The notes under the pieces were generated by a model that ran no database searches, had not been told where the DNA came from, and saw only the letters and a program-made list of their open reading frames with translations. This document shows, piece by piece, positions 8,094 to 18,431 of a DNA stretch of 64,000 nucleotides. Location: contig NZ_CTEN01000003.1 of NCBI RefSeq assembly GCF_001375655.1, forward strand, positions 372,001-436,000. Reading direction: 5' to 3'. This DNA comes from Streptococcus varani (GTDB lineage Bacteria; Bacillota; Bacilli; Lactobacillales; Streptococcaceae). The position numbers and the translations under genes were made by a program. The first letter of the stretch is position 1; every line of letters begins with the position of its first letter.

Positions 8094-9374
8094 TTAACTA
8101 TTTTCCAGAGCGAGAGTTAAATCTTCAATCAAGTCATCTACATTTTCTAGACCGATAGAAAGGCGGATTTGATTGGGAGTAACCCCACAGGCAGTTAGGT
8201 CTGCATCAGACATTTGGGCATGAGTAGTCGTGTAGGGATGGACTACTAGTGATTTTGCATCCGCAACATTGGCCAAATTAGAGAAGAGTTCTAGTTGGTC
8301 AATTACCGTTCTGGCATCCTGAGAACCACCTTTGACATGGAAGGTAAAAATCGAACCAGCTCCCTTGGGAAAATATTTCCGTGCTAATTCGTAATATGGA
8401 CTAGATGGCAAACTTGGATAGTTTACTTTCTCAACTTTTGGATGATTTTCCAAAAAATCCACAATTCTCTTTGTGTTCTCAATATGACGATCAACACGAA
8501 GGGATAAAGTTTCTAATCCTTGCAAAAGTAGGAAAGCATTAAAGGGCGAGATGGCTGCACCTGTATCACGCAAAAGTTGAACACGTAGGGCTAGGATAAA
8601 GGCTGCAGCACCTATGTCACGGCTATAGGAAATATGATGATAAGAAGGATCTTCCTCTACAAACTGCGGAAACTTCCCAGATGCAGCCCAATCAAATTTC
8701 CCACTATCCACAATCACTCCTCCAATAGTCGTACCATGACCACCAATAAACTTGGTAGCAGAATGAATAGAAATGTCTACTCCATGATCAAAAACATTGA
8801 TCAGATAGGGTGTACCAAAGGTATTATCTGCAACCAATGGAATGTTGTGAGAATGAGCAATCTCAGCAACTTTTTCAATATCTGGAATATTGATGAGGGG
8901 ATTTCCTAAAGTTTCAATCAAGACCAACCTTGTATTGTCTTGAATGGCAGCTTCCAACTCTTCTAAATTTTCAACATCCACAAAGCTTGTAGTAATCCCA
9001 TAACGTGGGAGAGTTTCCTTAAGAAGATTAAAGGTACCACCGTAGAGAGTAGTTGCAGCTACCACATGGTGACCAGCATGAGCCAGCCCAAGGATTGTGT
9101 AGGTCAAGGCAGCCATACCAGAAGCGGTAGCCAAGGCTCCTACTCCCTTTTCGAGGGCAGCCATACGTTCCTCAAAAACAGCTACGGTTGGATTGCCGAT
9201 ACGCGTATAGATATTGCCTGACTTTCTCAAGGCAAAGAGATCTTCGGCATCCTGAACATCCTCAAAAACAAAAGAGGACGTTTGATAAATAGGGACTGCC
9301 CGAGATTTAGTTTCTGAATCTGGTGTCTGACCGGCGTGTAATTGCAAGGTTTCAAAATTATATTGGCGCGTCAT
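8094..9374 (-). CDS. metY: O-acetylhomoserine aminocarboxypropyltransferase / homocysteine synthase
   Basis: A PLP enzyme of the Cys/Met metabolism family that makes homocysteine from O-acetylhomoserine and sulfide (426 residues, normal for MetY). The PLP lysine lies in SIHSATKFIGGHGTTIGG. Also visible are the N-terminal FETLQLHAGQ, the EERMAALE and GMAAL turn that binds the cofactor phosphate, and LVVHPYTTTHAQM near the C-terminus. The ATG at 9374 has GTGGAGGATTTT upstream; the in-frame GTG at 9386 is part of that ribosome site and was rejected. The preceding gene is mtnN, so the neighbourhood links methionine synthesis and recycling. Confidence 0.93.
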   Translation of the reverse strand: MTRQYNFETLQLHAGQTPDSETKSRAVPIYQTSSFVFEDVQDAEDLFALRKSGNIYTRIGNPTVAVFEERMAALEKGVGALATASGMAALTYTILGLAHAGHHVVAATTLYGGTFNLLKETLPRYGITTSFVDVENLEELEAAIQDNTRLVLIETLGNPLINIPDIEKVAEIAHSHNIPLVADNTFGTPYLINVFDHGVDISIHSATKFIGGHGTTIGGVIVDSGKFDWAASGKFPQFVEEDPSYHHISYSRDIGAAAFILALRVQLLRDTGAAISPFNAFLLLQGLETLSLRVDRHIENTKRIVDFLENHPKVEKVNYPSLPSSPYYELARKYFPKGAGSIFTFHVKGGSQDARTVIDQLELFSNLANVADAKSLVVHPYTTTHAQMSDADLTACGVTPNQIRLSIGLENVDDLIEDLTLALENS

Positions 9375-9462
9375 AAAATCCTCCACTTCTCAACAAAAAA
9401 TAATTTTCTATTTCATTTTACCCCTTTTCTTTCCCTGTGACTAATACTTATAAAAAAGAAAA

Positions 9463-9484
9463 AGATATAGTTCTTGGCTATACC
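9463..9484 (-). terminator. Terminator of mtnN
   Basis: AGGTATAG/CTATATCT stem (one mismatch), followed by TTTTCTTTTTT on the minus strand. Confidence 0.55.
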
Positions 9485-9488
9485 TTCT

Positions 9489-10175
9489 CTAAAATTCTAA
9501 AAGTGCTAGAAGAGTTTGAGCAGAGCGTTTACCGGCTTCCACAATAAACTGATCAAAAGTAATATGGGCATCTCCTTGAGCTGTATCACTCATGGCACGA
9601 ATGACTAGGAATGGCTTACCGGCTGCTTGTGCGGCCTGAGCGATAGCTGCTCCCTCCATCTCAACTGCCATAACCTCTGGAAAGTGTGATTTGATTCTTG
9701 CTACCTTTTCAGGGCCGGCAATAAAACTATCTCCTGTTGCAATCAACCCCACATGACTAGGAAGTTCTTGTTGAATAAGAACCTTTTCTAGTTGAAGAAT
9801 CCATTCTTTATCAGCATGGTAATAGAGATCTTGCCCTGCCATTTGTCCATAAGCATAACCAAAAGCCGTCACATCTACATCATGGTAGACGAGCTTATCG
9901 GCGATGACAACATCTCCCACTTCCAAGCCATCCGCCACTCCACCAGCTGAGCCTGTATTGATGATTATATCAACCTGAAATTTTTCTGCCAAAATAGCAA
10001 CTGACATAGCTGACATGACTTTTCCGATACCTGATTGAACTAAAACAACCTCATGATGACCAATGTGACCTGTATAATATGTTTTGTCCAAAATGATAAC
10101 TTGGTTCTCATCCTGCAAGGCTGCTACTAATGTTTTCAGTTCCTGCTCCATAGCAGCAATGATTCCAAACTTCAT
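9489..10175 (-). CDS. mtnN: 5'-methylthioadenosine/S-adenosylhomocysteine nucleosidase
   Basis: Splits methylthioadenosine and S-adenosylhomocysteine, releasing adenine. It feeds methionine salvage and the LuxS/AI-2 route. The 228-residue product starts MKFGIIAAMEQEL, has the purine phosphorylase family loop NTGSAGG, the ribose-binding MAVEMEGAA (Glu binds the ribose hydroxyls) and the catalytic Asp in SDTAQGDAH. Length is typical. It follows macP with an 8-bp gap in the same order as in pneumococcus (nudix-macP-pfs). Confidence 0.96.
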   Translation of the reverse strand: MKFGIIAAMEQELKTLVAALQDENQVIILDKTYYTGHIGHHEVVLVQSGIGKVMSAMSVAILAEKFQVDIIINTGSAGGVADGLEVGDVVIADKLVYHDVDVTAFGYAYGQMAGQDLYYHADKEWILQLEKVLIQQELPSHVGLIATGDSFIAGPEKVARIKSHFPEVMAVEMEGAAIAQAAQAAGKPFLVIRAMSDTAQGDAHITFDQFIVEAGKRSAQTLLALLEF

Positions 10176-10183
10176 ATTTTCTC

Positions 10184-10525
10184 CTATAACTTAAAGACTG
10201 CAAACAAAAAGATGATGACCAAAATGATAATCCAGAAAAGAATTTTATTTAGTTTGGAGCGAAATTCTTCTCGTTTGACCGTTTCAATCCGACGACTTTT
10301 AATAATAGAATGCTCTACTGGAATGCGCACAGTCTGTCCTTCCTGATAGCCTTCATATTCATCATCCCAGTCATCCTCAAAATCGTCATAATCTTCATAT
10401 TCATCATACTCTTCAAACTGATATTCATCCTTAGGATTTGGCGAATAATAGCCAAATTCCCTTTGCCGAGACTTTCGTCTACGAGCTCTTTCGAGAACTT
10501 CATCTGTTAATAAGGGTCTCCCCAT
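10184..10525 (-). CDS. macP: MacP, membrane cofactor of class A PBP, with an acidic Tyr-rich linker
   Basis: A 113-residue single-pass membrane protein. The conserved N-terminus (MGRPLLTDEVLERA) and the juxtamembrane block KSRRIETVKREEFRSKLNKI followed by a helix (about 95-112) identify MacP, the activator of PBP2a in S. pneumoniae, which is phosphorylated by StkP. The kinase gene lies at 55363. Between the two conserved blocks is an acidic aromatic stretch (about residues 34-60, many D/E with Y/F/W), and the Thr nearest the membrane-side block is T65 in EGQTVRIP. I recall the pneumococcal linker as less aromatic; this comparison is from memory. Confidence 0.85.
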   Translation of the reverse strand: MGRPLLTDEVLERARRRKSRQREFGYYSPNPKDEYQFEEYDEYEDYDDFEDDWDDEYEGYQEGQTVRIPVEHSIIKSRRIETVKREEFRSKLNKILFWIIILVIIFLFAVFKL

Positions 10526-10533
10526 TTGCCTTC

Positions 10534-11082
10534 CTACTTTCTGATAATCTGTAAATGTTGAATAGCCATAATGGTTTTGGCATCACAAATTTCTCCACTA
10601 GCAATGAGATCCAATGCTTCTGCCAAGGTCACCTCCATGAGTTCAATGACCTCATCTTCATCTTGTGGACGCGGATTTTCCACCTTGACTAGGTTATCAG
10701 CCATATAGAGACGAAGTCTTTCGTTGCAAAAACCGATAGCTGAATAAAAATCATGGAGAAGAGTTAATTTGGGACTAGTGTAGCCTGTTTCCTCTTCCAA
10801 TTCACGAAGGGCTGCCGCTGCTTCACCACCTGCTTCGCCCACTTCTAGTTTCCCTGCTGGAATCTCAATAGAAGTTGCTTCAATAGCTTTTCGATACTGC
10901 TTCACCAGAATGATTTTATCTTCTGGCGTTATAGCCAAGACACCGACACCGCCATTATGGAAAATCAATTCTCGTTTTGACTGTCCCAGACCATTAGGCA
11001 GCTCTACATCATCCACAGCAACTGTGAAAATATGGCCCTTAAAAATTTCTTTTCGATTGATTGTTTTTTCTTCAAAATCCAT
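10534..11082 (-). CDS. NUDIX hydrolase, ADP-ribose pyrophosphatase type
   Basis: A 182-residue Nudix enzyme, likely cleaving ADP-ribose to AMP and ribose phosphate. The strand IPAGKLEVGE leads into the Nudix helix RELEEETGY with the metal-binding Glu residues. The gap between GKLEVGE and RELEEE is two residues longer than the strict consensus (GX5EX7REUXEEXGU). The substrate is inferred from similarity to the B. subtilis NudF group. It lies 8 bp before macP and probably shares its transcript. In pneumococcus it follows glmU directly; here a regulator/ABC cassette lies in between. Confidence 0.88.
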   Translation of the reverse strand: MDFEEKTINRKEIFKGHIFTVAVDDVELPNGLGQSKRELIFHNGGVGVLAITPEDKIILVKQYRKAIEATSIEIPAGKLEVGEAGGEAAAALRELEEETGYTSPKLTLLHDFYSAIGFCNERLRLYMADNLVKVENPRPQDEDEVIELMEVTLAEALDLIASGEICDAKTIMAIQHLQIIRK

Positions 11083-11204
11083 CTTTTTTACCTACTTGTT
11101 CCTAATATCTACTGTAAATTTTACTATAATCACGCTAGAAAAGCGAGTGTTACCATATTTTCTCCAAGAATAGCCGGTCTAATCCAAGCTATCTGGTAGG
11201 GCAA

Positions 11205-11993
11205 TCAGGCTTTGAAATCTTTTTTCTCTAGGATAAGGGCTGCGCCAATAACGGAGAATAAGCTGATCACTCCAGCCACCAAAAACAAGGGCCAATCTAT
11301 CCCGATACCACTAAAGACATCCGCTCCATTGGCATAGTAGAAAGGGGTCAGGTACTTAAGGAAGTCCAAATCTGTCACGATACGAATCATCATATCTAAA
11401 CTGTAGACTAACAAAACCAGACCCATGGCTAACCCCACTTGTTTCTTGGTAGAAAGACTAGAGATAAAGAAGCAAATACTGGCTAGTTCTACCTGCATTA
11501 GGAGCGCTAGCAGATGGTAGTGAAGCATGGAAGTATAAGAAAAAGTCATATCCAGTTGCCAAACGCCCAGCCAGTTAAAGCAAAAAACGATGGCATTGAA
11601 AATAAGAATAAGGACCAGAACACTGATATATTTCCAAAGCAAGATACTGCTACGGCTAAAGGGTAAGGTATAGAGGAATTCGCTGGTATGTCCTTCTTCT
11701 TCCTTGGCTAGGCTATTGACCCCCGTCATAGCCGCAAACATTGCTGACCCTAAAGCAAACATGAGGATGATTTCAGTGGCATAATAGCCATCCAGGGTAG
11801 CTAAACTGACCTTATCCATTCCTAATGCCTTTGTGATTTCCCCCATATTGGCATATAGGTCCGCGACTTGAGACAATTGGCCTGCAACACTGTCATAAAG
11901 TAGAATAGACCCATAACAAATCAAACCAATCGTTACAGACCATATGAGTAAGGACTTGCGGTTTTCCTTTAATTCGTGTAGTAAGAGAATCAT
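11205..11993 (-). CDS. ABC-2 type transporter permease
   Basis: A 262-residue protein with six predicted membrane helices (N-terminal helix about 18-34, then about 68-88, 112-132, 150-172, 180-200, 230-252) and a cytoplasmic EEEGHTSEFLYTLPFSRS stretch between helices 2 and 3, typical of ABC-2 permeases. It overlaps the upstream ATPase gene by 4 bp, so the two form one exporter. The substrate cannot be read from sequence. Antimicrobial or lipid export is common for LytTR-linked ABC-2 pairs, but that is inference. Confidence 0.88.
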   Translation of the reverse strand: MILLLHELKENRKSLLIWSVTIGLICYGSILLYDSVAGQLSQVADLYANMGEITKALGMDKVSLATLDGYYATEIILMFALGSAMFAAMTGVNSLAKEEEGHTSEFLYTLPFSRSSILLWKYISVLVLILIFNAIVFCFNWLGVWQLDMTFSYTSMLHYHLLALLMQVELASICFFISSLSTKKQVGLAMGLVLLVYSLDMMIRIVTDLDFLKYLTPFYYANGADVFSGIGIDWPLFLVAGVISLFSVIGAALILEKKDFKA

Positions 11994-12823
11994 GACTTCA
12001 CCTCCTCATAATAGTGATGGAAGAGTTCTTCTAAAGAGAGTTCTTCTACCAGAAAATCAGATGGAGACAAGTCTTGAAGGCGCTCCAATAACTGAGAACT
12101 AGACCCATCAAAATGGAAGTGTTCTTCTTTGCCATCTTTCCAAATCGTAATTTTTTTCGTCTGGCTCCGCGTCAGGTTTTCAATCCTATCGACCCTTAAG
12201 AGCTCTCCACGTCGGATAATAGCTGCTCGATCACAATAATTCTTCACCTCGGATAAATTATGGGAAGATAAGAAGCAAGTTGTCCCAGCTTCACAGGCTT
12301 CTTTTATCAGAGCGAAAAAACGTTCCTGCATCAGAGGATCTAAGCCAGATGTTGGCTCGTCCAAAATCAGCAAGTCAGGTTTATGTTGCAGGGCACAAAC
12401 GATAGCTACTTTTTTACGATTTCCCAAGGATAAGTCCTTGATTTTCTTATCAAGTGGCACTTCCAAAATCTGACAAATCCGCTCGGCTTCTGCTTGACAA
12501 TCTCTTTTTCTAGCTGTAGCCGCAAGGCGGATGACTTCCCTGACTTTCATATCTGGATAAAACTGCGATTCTGAAGGCAGGTAGCCGATATGAGCTAGTG
12601 ATTCGGTCAGACTGCCATATTGGCCACCAAATAGCGTCACTTGACCTCTTGTTTTATGGATAAGACCCAGTAGACAACGGATAACCGTTGATTTTCCCGC
12701 ACCATTAGCACCTAGAAATCCAAAGATTTCGCCCTTTTGAACGCTTAAATTTAAATCGTTTACCGCTAAATTTTTTCCGTAATATTTTTGCAAATCTTTG
12801 ATGTCAATAACATTGTTGGTCAT
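11990..12823 (-). CDS. ABC transporter ATP-binding protein (Nat/Bcr type)
   Basis: A 277-residue ATPase: Walker A GANGAGKST, Q-loop region LPSESQFYPDM, signature LSLGNRKK (a variant of LSGGQ), Walker B LLILDEPTSG and switch SSHNLSEV. It has a C-terminal extension usual in drug/bacitracin-export ATPases. It partners the permease that overlaps its stop. It is the third gene of a LytTR-DUF3021-ATPase-permease unit, and its start overlaps the DUF3021 gene by 20 bp. Confidence 0.92.
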   Translation of the reverse strand: MTNNVIDIKDLQKYYGKNLAVNDLNLSVQKGEIFGFLGANGAGKSTVIRCLLGLIHKTRGQVTLFGGQYGSLTESLAHIGYLPSESQFYPDMKVREVIRLAATARKRDCQAEAERICQILEVPLDKKIKDLSLGNRKKVAIVCALQHKPDLLILDEPTSGLDPLMQERFFALIKEACEAGTTCFLSSHNLSEVKNYCDRAAIIRRGELLRVDRIENLTRSQTKKITIWKDGKEEHFHFDGSSSQLLERLQDLSPSDFLVEELSLEELFHHYYEEVKS

Positions 12824-13271
12824 CGTTAGTCTCCTTTCTTTTCTTCAATTGCTCTAACTGTTGGTTAAGTTGTTTACTATCAATATGCCGTTTGATTTTG
12901 TTGGTAAAAAATATGGTCAAGTGGGTGATAACCATGTAGATTACCAAGAAAATCATCATGTCCCATCTCCTATCAAACCAGTTGAAGACTTGCCCAAATA
13001 ACCCATAAAGTCCTGAACAAAGAAATAACCCCAGCCATTCTCGGCCGCCCAAATGATCAGCCTCATCAACGTTTTGGAATACAAGAACTTGAATTTGTGA
13101 AATAACGTAAGCAAAAAGAACCATTTGTATTAAAATAAAAATATCAGCCCATGTTCTCCCCTGAATAAGCTGGTAGCCCCCGTAAAAGAAGAAGATACAG
13201 AGACTATAAACCGTCGTTTTATATTCCGTGGCAATTTCTTGGCTTAAAAAAATTTCCCATTTAGTCTTCAT
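12804..13271 (-). CDS. DUF3021 membrane protein
   Basis: A 155-residue protein with four predicted membrane segments (about 20-38, 44-64, 80-97, 106-126) and a charged C-terminal coiled tail (LNQQLEQLKKRKE). DUF3021 proteins are nearly always encoded next to a LytTR regulator and usually restrain it at the membrane. The gene overlaps the LytTR stop by 11 bp, so translation is coupled. The inhibitory role is inferred from the family. Confidence 0.82.
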   Translation of the reverse strand: MKTKWEIFLSQEIATEYKTTVYSLCIFFFYGGYQLIQGRTWADIFILIQMVLFAYVISQIQVLVFQNVDEADHLGGREWLGLFLCSGLYGLFGQVFNWFDRRWDMMIFLVIYMVITHLTIFFTNKIKRHIDSKQLNQQLEQLKKRKETNDDQQCY

Positions 13272-13713
13272 CCCTTACCCCTTCTTCTAACAATTGTCTC
13301 AATTTCAACGCATATTTACGCGAAATCAATACCTTTTCCCCATTATCCAAAGTCGCTTCAATCCTGCCAAAAGAGTGGCTTTTGAAATTGGCAATATGAT
13401 AGATATTTAAAACCATAGCCTTGGCAGAGCGAAAAAAACCTTTTTTCCCATAGGTATAAACTAAGTTTTTCAAAGTCTGGTTAACCTGATAAACTTCATT
13501 TGGTGTATAAGCAAAATTTTTTCCGTCAATACTTTCAAAATACAAAATAGTATCGACTAGAATAAACTGACTTCCGTCATCATCACTGGCTAGAATTTTT
13601 TCACCACTAGCCTGGACCATTTGACTAACAGCTTGAACAGTCGCATTCATATGACGGTAGCGAATAATTACTTCATCAAAACCTTCCGATATTTTTTCTA
13701 ATTTTAATCTCAC
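13261..13713 (-). CDS. LytTR-domain DNA-binding regulator
   Basis: A 150-residue protein starting at a GTG at 13713, chosen because AAGGAG lies at correct spacing (the longer in-frame reading to 13872 has no ribosome site and runs through promoter DNA). The C-terminal ~100 residues form a LytTR domain: ILYFESIDGKNFAYT, FRSAKAMVLNIYHI, and the recognition part EATLDNGEKVLISRKYALKLRQLL. There is no response-receiver domain, so activity is probably set by the DUF3021 partner instead of phosphorylation. It heads the regulator-exporter cassette. Confidence 0.88.
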   Translation of the reverse strand: MRLKLEKISEGFDEVIIRYRHMNATVQAVSQMVQASGEKILASDDDGSQFILVDTILYFESIDGKNFAYTPNEVYQVNQTLKNLVYTYGKKGFFRSAKAMVLNIYHIANFKSHSFGRIEATLDNGEKVLISRKYALKLRQLLEEGVRDED

Positions 13714-13731
13714 TGCTTTTCTCCTTAGCTT

Positions 13732-13740
13732 ATTATAGCA
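13732..13740 (-). promoter_or_regulatory. Extended -10 of the LytTR cassette
   Basis: TGCTATAAT on the minus strand with no clear -35, about 18 nt before the GTG. Two TTGACAA copies spaced 10 bp apart (13791-13797 and 13801-13807) lie about 50 bp upstream and could be the regulator's own direct-repeat site. Confidence 0.6.
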
Positions 13741-13800
13741 AATTTTACGAAGCAGAGAATAAGAAAAAGATAACTTCCCAATCCCTATTTTTGACAAGTT

Positions 13801-13830
13801 TTGACAATCATCAAATATGTATTTTATACT
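13801..13830 (+). promoter_or_regulatory. Plus-strand promoter-like sequence facing the nested hairpin
   Basis: TTGACA (13801-13806), 18-bp spacer, TATACT (13825-13830). A transcript would start near 13837 and run into the hairpin element at 13859-13989, antisense to the glmU end. There is no gene for it on the plus strand. Confidence 0.4.
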
Positions 13831-13858
13831 AGAGAATAGAAGCCGCTGAAATGCAGAA

Positions 13859-13989
13859 AAGAGGCTGGGCAAGTCTAAAAAATAATAAATGGCTTAGAAC
13901 AACATCGTTAAGAAATGTTGATTCTAAGCCATTTTATACTGTTTATTTTTTGATAACAAAGCCCAAATTTGAGTTTTGCCCAGCCTCTT
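13859..13989. repeat. Nested inverted-repeat element between glmU and the LytTR gene
   Basis: The outer arms AAGAGGCTGGGCAA (13859-13872) and TTGCCCAGCCTCTT (13976-13989) are perfect complements. They enclose an inner stem of 18 bp with one bulge: AATGGCTTAGAACAACAT (13888-13905) against 13915-13933. The AAGAGGCTGGG end recalls a dispersed intergenic repeat of Mitis-group genomes. It may also end glmU transcription. Confidence 0.75.
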
Positions 13990-13997
13990 CACTAAAC

Positions 13998-16523
<2,526 letters not shown>

Positions 16524-16527
<4 letters not shown>

Positions 16528-16982
16528 CCTATTTCTCCTTTATCCAGTGAATAAACCACTTCAAATTCTTCTAAAACAATCCTTGTGTCTTGCGTAAACG
16601 GTATCTGGCACTCCTCCAAATAAGGTCGGAAGAAGGCCTCGTGAACTTGTCTCCAATATTCTAGTGAGCGATCGCCCTCACCTTCCTTGTAGGCATGTTC
16701 TGCCGATACATCCTTAAATGGAACTACAGCAACCTTGGTCGTGCGGAGGATACAGACAGCCTCATCCTGACTGTTAAGAAGGACATCATATTCCCCAACT
16801 TGCGGTAGAGTTTCCTTATCCACCTCATACAGGTCATAGGCAGATGCGGTCGCTGTTTTGATGCCTTTTATCACTAAATCAGCCAGTATATCTGGCTCTG
16901 CTCCAAAAGCCCAAGCATCGATTTCATCGCCAATCTCTGGATTGATTTTCTTGTATTGATTCCATAATTCTTGTGGTGTCAT
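16524..16982 (-). CDS. ASCH-domain protein
   Basis: A 152-residue protein: N-terminal helix MTPQELWNQYKKI, then an ASCH (PUA-like beta-barrel) domain with KGIKTATAS, VGEYDVLLNSQDEAVCILRTTKV and GEGDRSLEYWRQVHEAFF. ASCH domains are proposed to bind RNA; some relatives hydrolyse N4-acetylcytidine, so either role is possible. The ATG at 16982 has TGGAGGAAAT upstream; the longer frame lacks a ribosome site. It belongs to a compact five-gene operon and overlaps the following oxidoreductase start by 4 bp. Confidence 0.85.
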
Positions 16983-17001
16983 GCTGCTATTTCCTCCATT
17001 T

Positions 17002-17406
17002 CTATGGTAGGTCATCCCATTCCAAATCAGAATCTTGTACATCCCAATCAATAAAGAAATCTGTTTGCAATGACTCTTCAATGAAACTCAGTCCATCCCC
17101 CAGACTATAATTTTGCTCCGCTGTGAACTCCCCTAATTGCGGTTTTACATGAATAGTTGCCTCACGTTCATCAAATTGAATTTGAAGTGCCAACTTCGGC
17201 TCTACTTCTTCTCTTATTTCGGCAACGTGTTCATACAAGTAAACTTGATACACAATTTCAGTATTAGACTGTGCTACACGTTCATATCTTAGGCCGACAA
17301 AGTGAAAAATGGAGATGTGATTACAATACATCAGCAACACTTCTTTTTCCTCAGACATAAACTGCGCAATATTTTCTGGCTCAATAAGCCCTCTAATAAA
17401 TGACAT
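17002..17406 (-). CDS. Hypothetical protein, 134 residues
   Basis: I do not recognise the family. The product is acidic and soluble, starts MSFIRGLIEPENIAQF, and alternates beta-type segments (VLLMYCNHISIFHFVGLRY, EIVYQVYLYEH) with an EQNYSLGDGLSF turn and an acidic C-terminus (DWDVQDSDLEWDDLP). The start at 17406 has AGTAGGAGGAATT upstream. It sits between an SDR dehydrogenase gene (8-bp gap) and the ASCH gene (19-bp gap), so it is part of the same operon. No catalytic motif can be named. Confidence 0.7.
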   Translation of the reverse strand: MSFIRGLIEPENIAQFMSEEKEVLLMYCNHISIFHFVGLRYERVAQSNTEIVYQVYLYEHVAEIREEVEPKLALQIQFDEREATIHVKPQLGEFTAEQNYSLGDGLSFIEESLQTDFFIDWDVQDSDLEWDDLP

Positions 17407-17414
17407 AATTCCTC

Positions 17415-18113
17415 CTACTTCAGTCCCCAACCGCCATCCATTTGGATGATTTGTCCTTGCATGGACTGCATCTTGCTTGATGCCAAAAAGAGTGTCATTT
17501 CTGCAATTTCTTGGGGTTGGACCCAGCGTTTGATAGGGGTTTCTTGAGCGACCCAATCAGCTAGACCGCCATCTTCAAAATCGGCTTGGGTCATGGCTGT
17601 TTGCACTGCACCCGGTGCAATGCCAAAGACTTGGATACCTTGGTCCGCATAATCCAGTGCCAACTGCTTGGTAAAACCAGCCAAGGCGTGCTTGGAGGCC
17701 GTGTAGGCCGATCCGCCACCGCCAGCGAGAACAGAGGCAATGGAGCACATGTTGATGATGATACCAGCTTTTCTTTCCAACATCTTTGGCAAATACTGGC
17801 GACAAATTTTCGCTACTGCGAAAAAATTGACTGCAAAAATTTCTTGCAAGTCACAATCTGATTGCCCCAGAAGGGGCTTGTAGTCATCTAAAATGCCAGC
17901 TGTATTACAGATGATGTCTACATCAAGTAACCAGTTAAAAAGAGGTTGCACATCACCTGCTAAATCCAACTGCAAGAAGTGAAAATCACCTGTCAGCTCT
18001 GGTTTTTCAGCCTTGTCTACTCCATAAACCTGGTCACCTTTTTTCAAAAAAAGACGAGCCTGCTCCAAGCCAATACCGCTGGATACACCCGTCACGAGTA
18101 CTCGCCTAGTCAT
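17415..18113 (-). CDS. Short-chain dehydrogenase/reductase
   Basis: A 232-residue SDR enzyme with the cofactor loop TGVSSGIGLEQA near residues 8-19, NTAGIL, the catalytic Ser in NMCSIASV, and YTASK (Tyr and Lys of the active site), ending MDGGWGLK. Such proteins are often annotated 3-oxoacyl-ACP reductase. No other fatty acid genes are near, so the substrate is open. The start overlaps the stop of the DUF2829 gene by 8 bp. Confidence 0.9.
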   Translation of the reverse strand: MTRRVLVTGVSSGIGLEQARLFLKKGDQVYGVDKAEKPELTGDFHFLQLDLAGDVQPLFNWLLDVDIICNTAGILDDYKPLLGQSDCDLQEIFAVNFFAVAKICRQYLPKMLERKAGIIINMCSIASVLAGGGGSAYTASKHALAGFTKQLALDYADQGIQVFGIAPGAVQTAMTQADFEDGGLADWVAQETPIKRWVQPQEIAEMTLFLASSKMQSMQGQIIQMDGGWGLK

Positions 18114-18342
18114 GGACTTCCATCCAATCTTCAGCTAGGACATCACACGGTGTGGGGCTCCACATGGAGAAACCCTCGCCCTCGCCCGTTACGTTGATGA
18201 GGAAATAAGGTGTCGCTTCCAACTTGACACCCTTGACTTCGATAGAGTCAAAGAGCTGGACATAGTTTTCCGCCCCGCCCCATCCTGTGCGAACGTATTT
18301 CTTTTTAGCTTTTAAACCTGGCAAAATTTCTTCAAATGTCAT
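18106..18342 (-). CDS. DUF2829 (Tad2-like) protein
   Basis: A 78-residue protein with the DUF2829 layout: MTFEEILPGLKAKKKYVRTGW at the N-terminus, a hydrophobic strand, and the C-terminal W-S-P-T-x-x-D-V-L-A-E-D-W block. Phage Tad2 proteins of this family block the Thoeris defence by sequestering its cyclic ADP-ribose signal, but chromosomal family members have no established role. It is the first gene of the five-gene operon, with GGAGAAAACC before the ATG. No phage genes are near. Ligand binding is inferred from the family only. Confidence 0.8.
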   Translation of the reverse strand: MTFEEILPGLKAKKKYVRTGWGGAENYVQLFDSIEVKGVKLEATPYFLINVTGEGEGFSMWSPTPCDVLAEDWMEVHD

Positions 18343-18431
18343 GGTTTTCTCCTTTGTTTACTTACTATTATAGCATATTTTCAAGCTTTTTTTGACGGCG
18401 AAAAGGCAGTTCGCTTCTTAATTCATGCCCT

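Noticed and set aside
13714..13872. N-terminal extension of the LytTR gene to 13872
   Set aside because: It runs through the promoter (TGCTATAAT) and a hairpin arm; the GTG at 13713 has a proper ribosome site.
17575..17861. Frames of 76 and 91 codons inside the SDR gene
   Set aside because: They lack ribosome sites and any known pattern; the SDR frame holds all motifs.
18106..18342. Prophage or defence island around the Tad2-like gene
   Set aside because: Neighbours are metabolic and regulatory genes; no integrase, TIR or Sir2 gene is visible, so only the family link remains.
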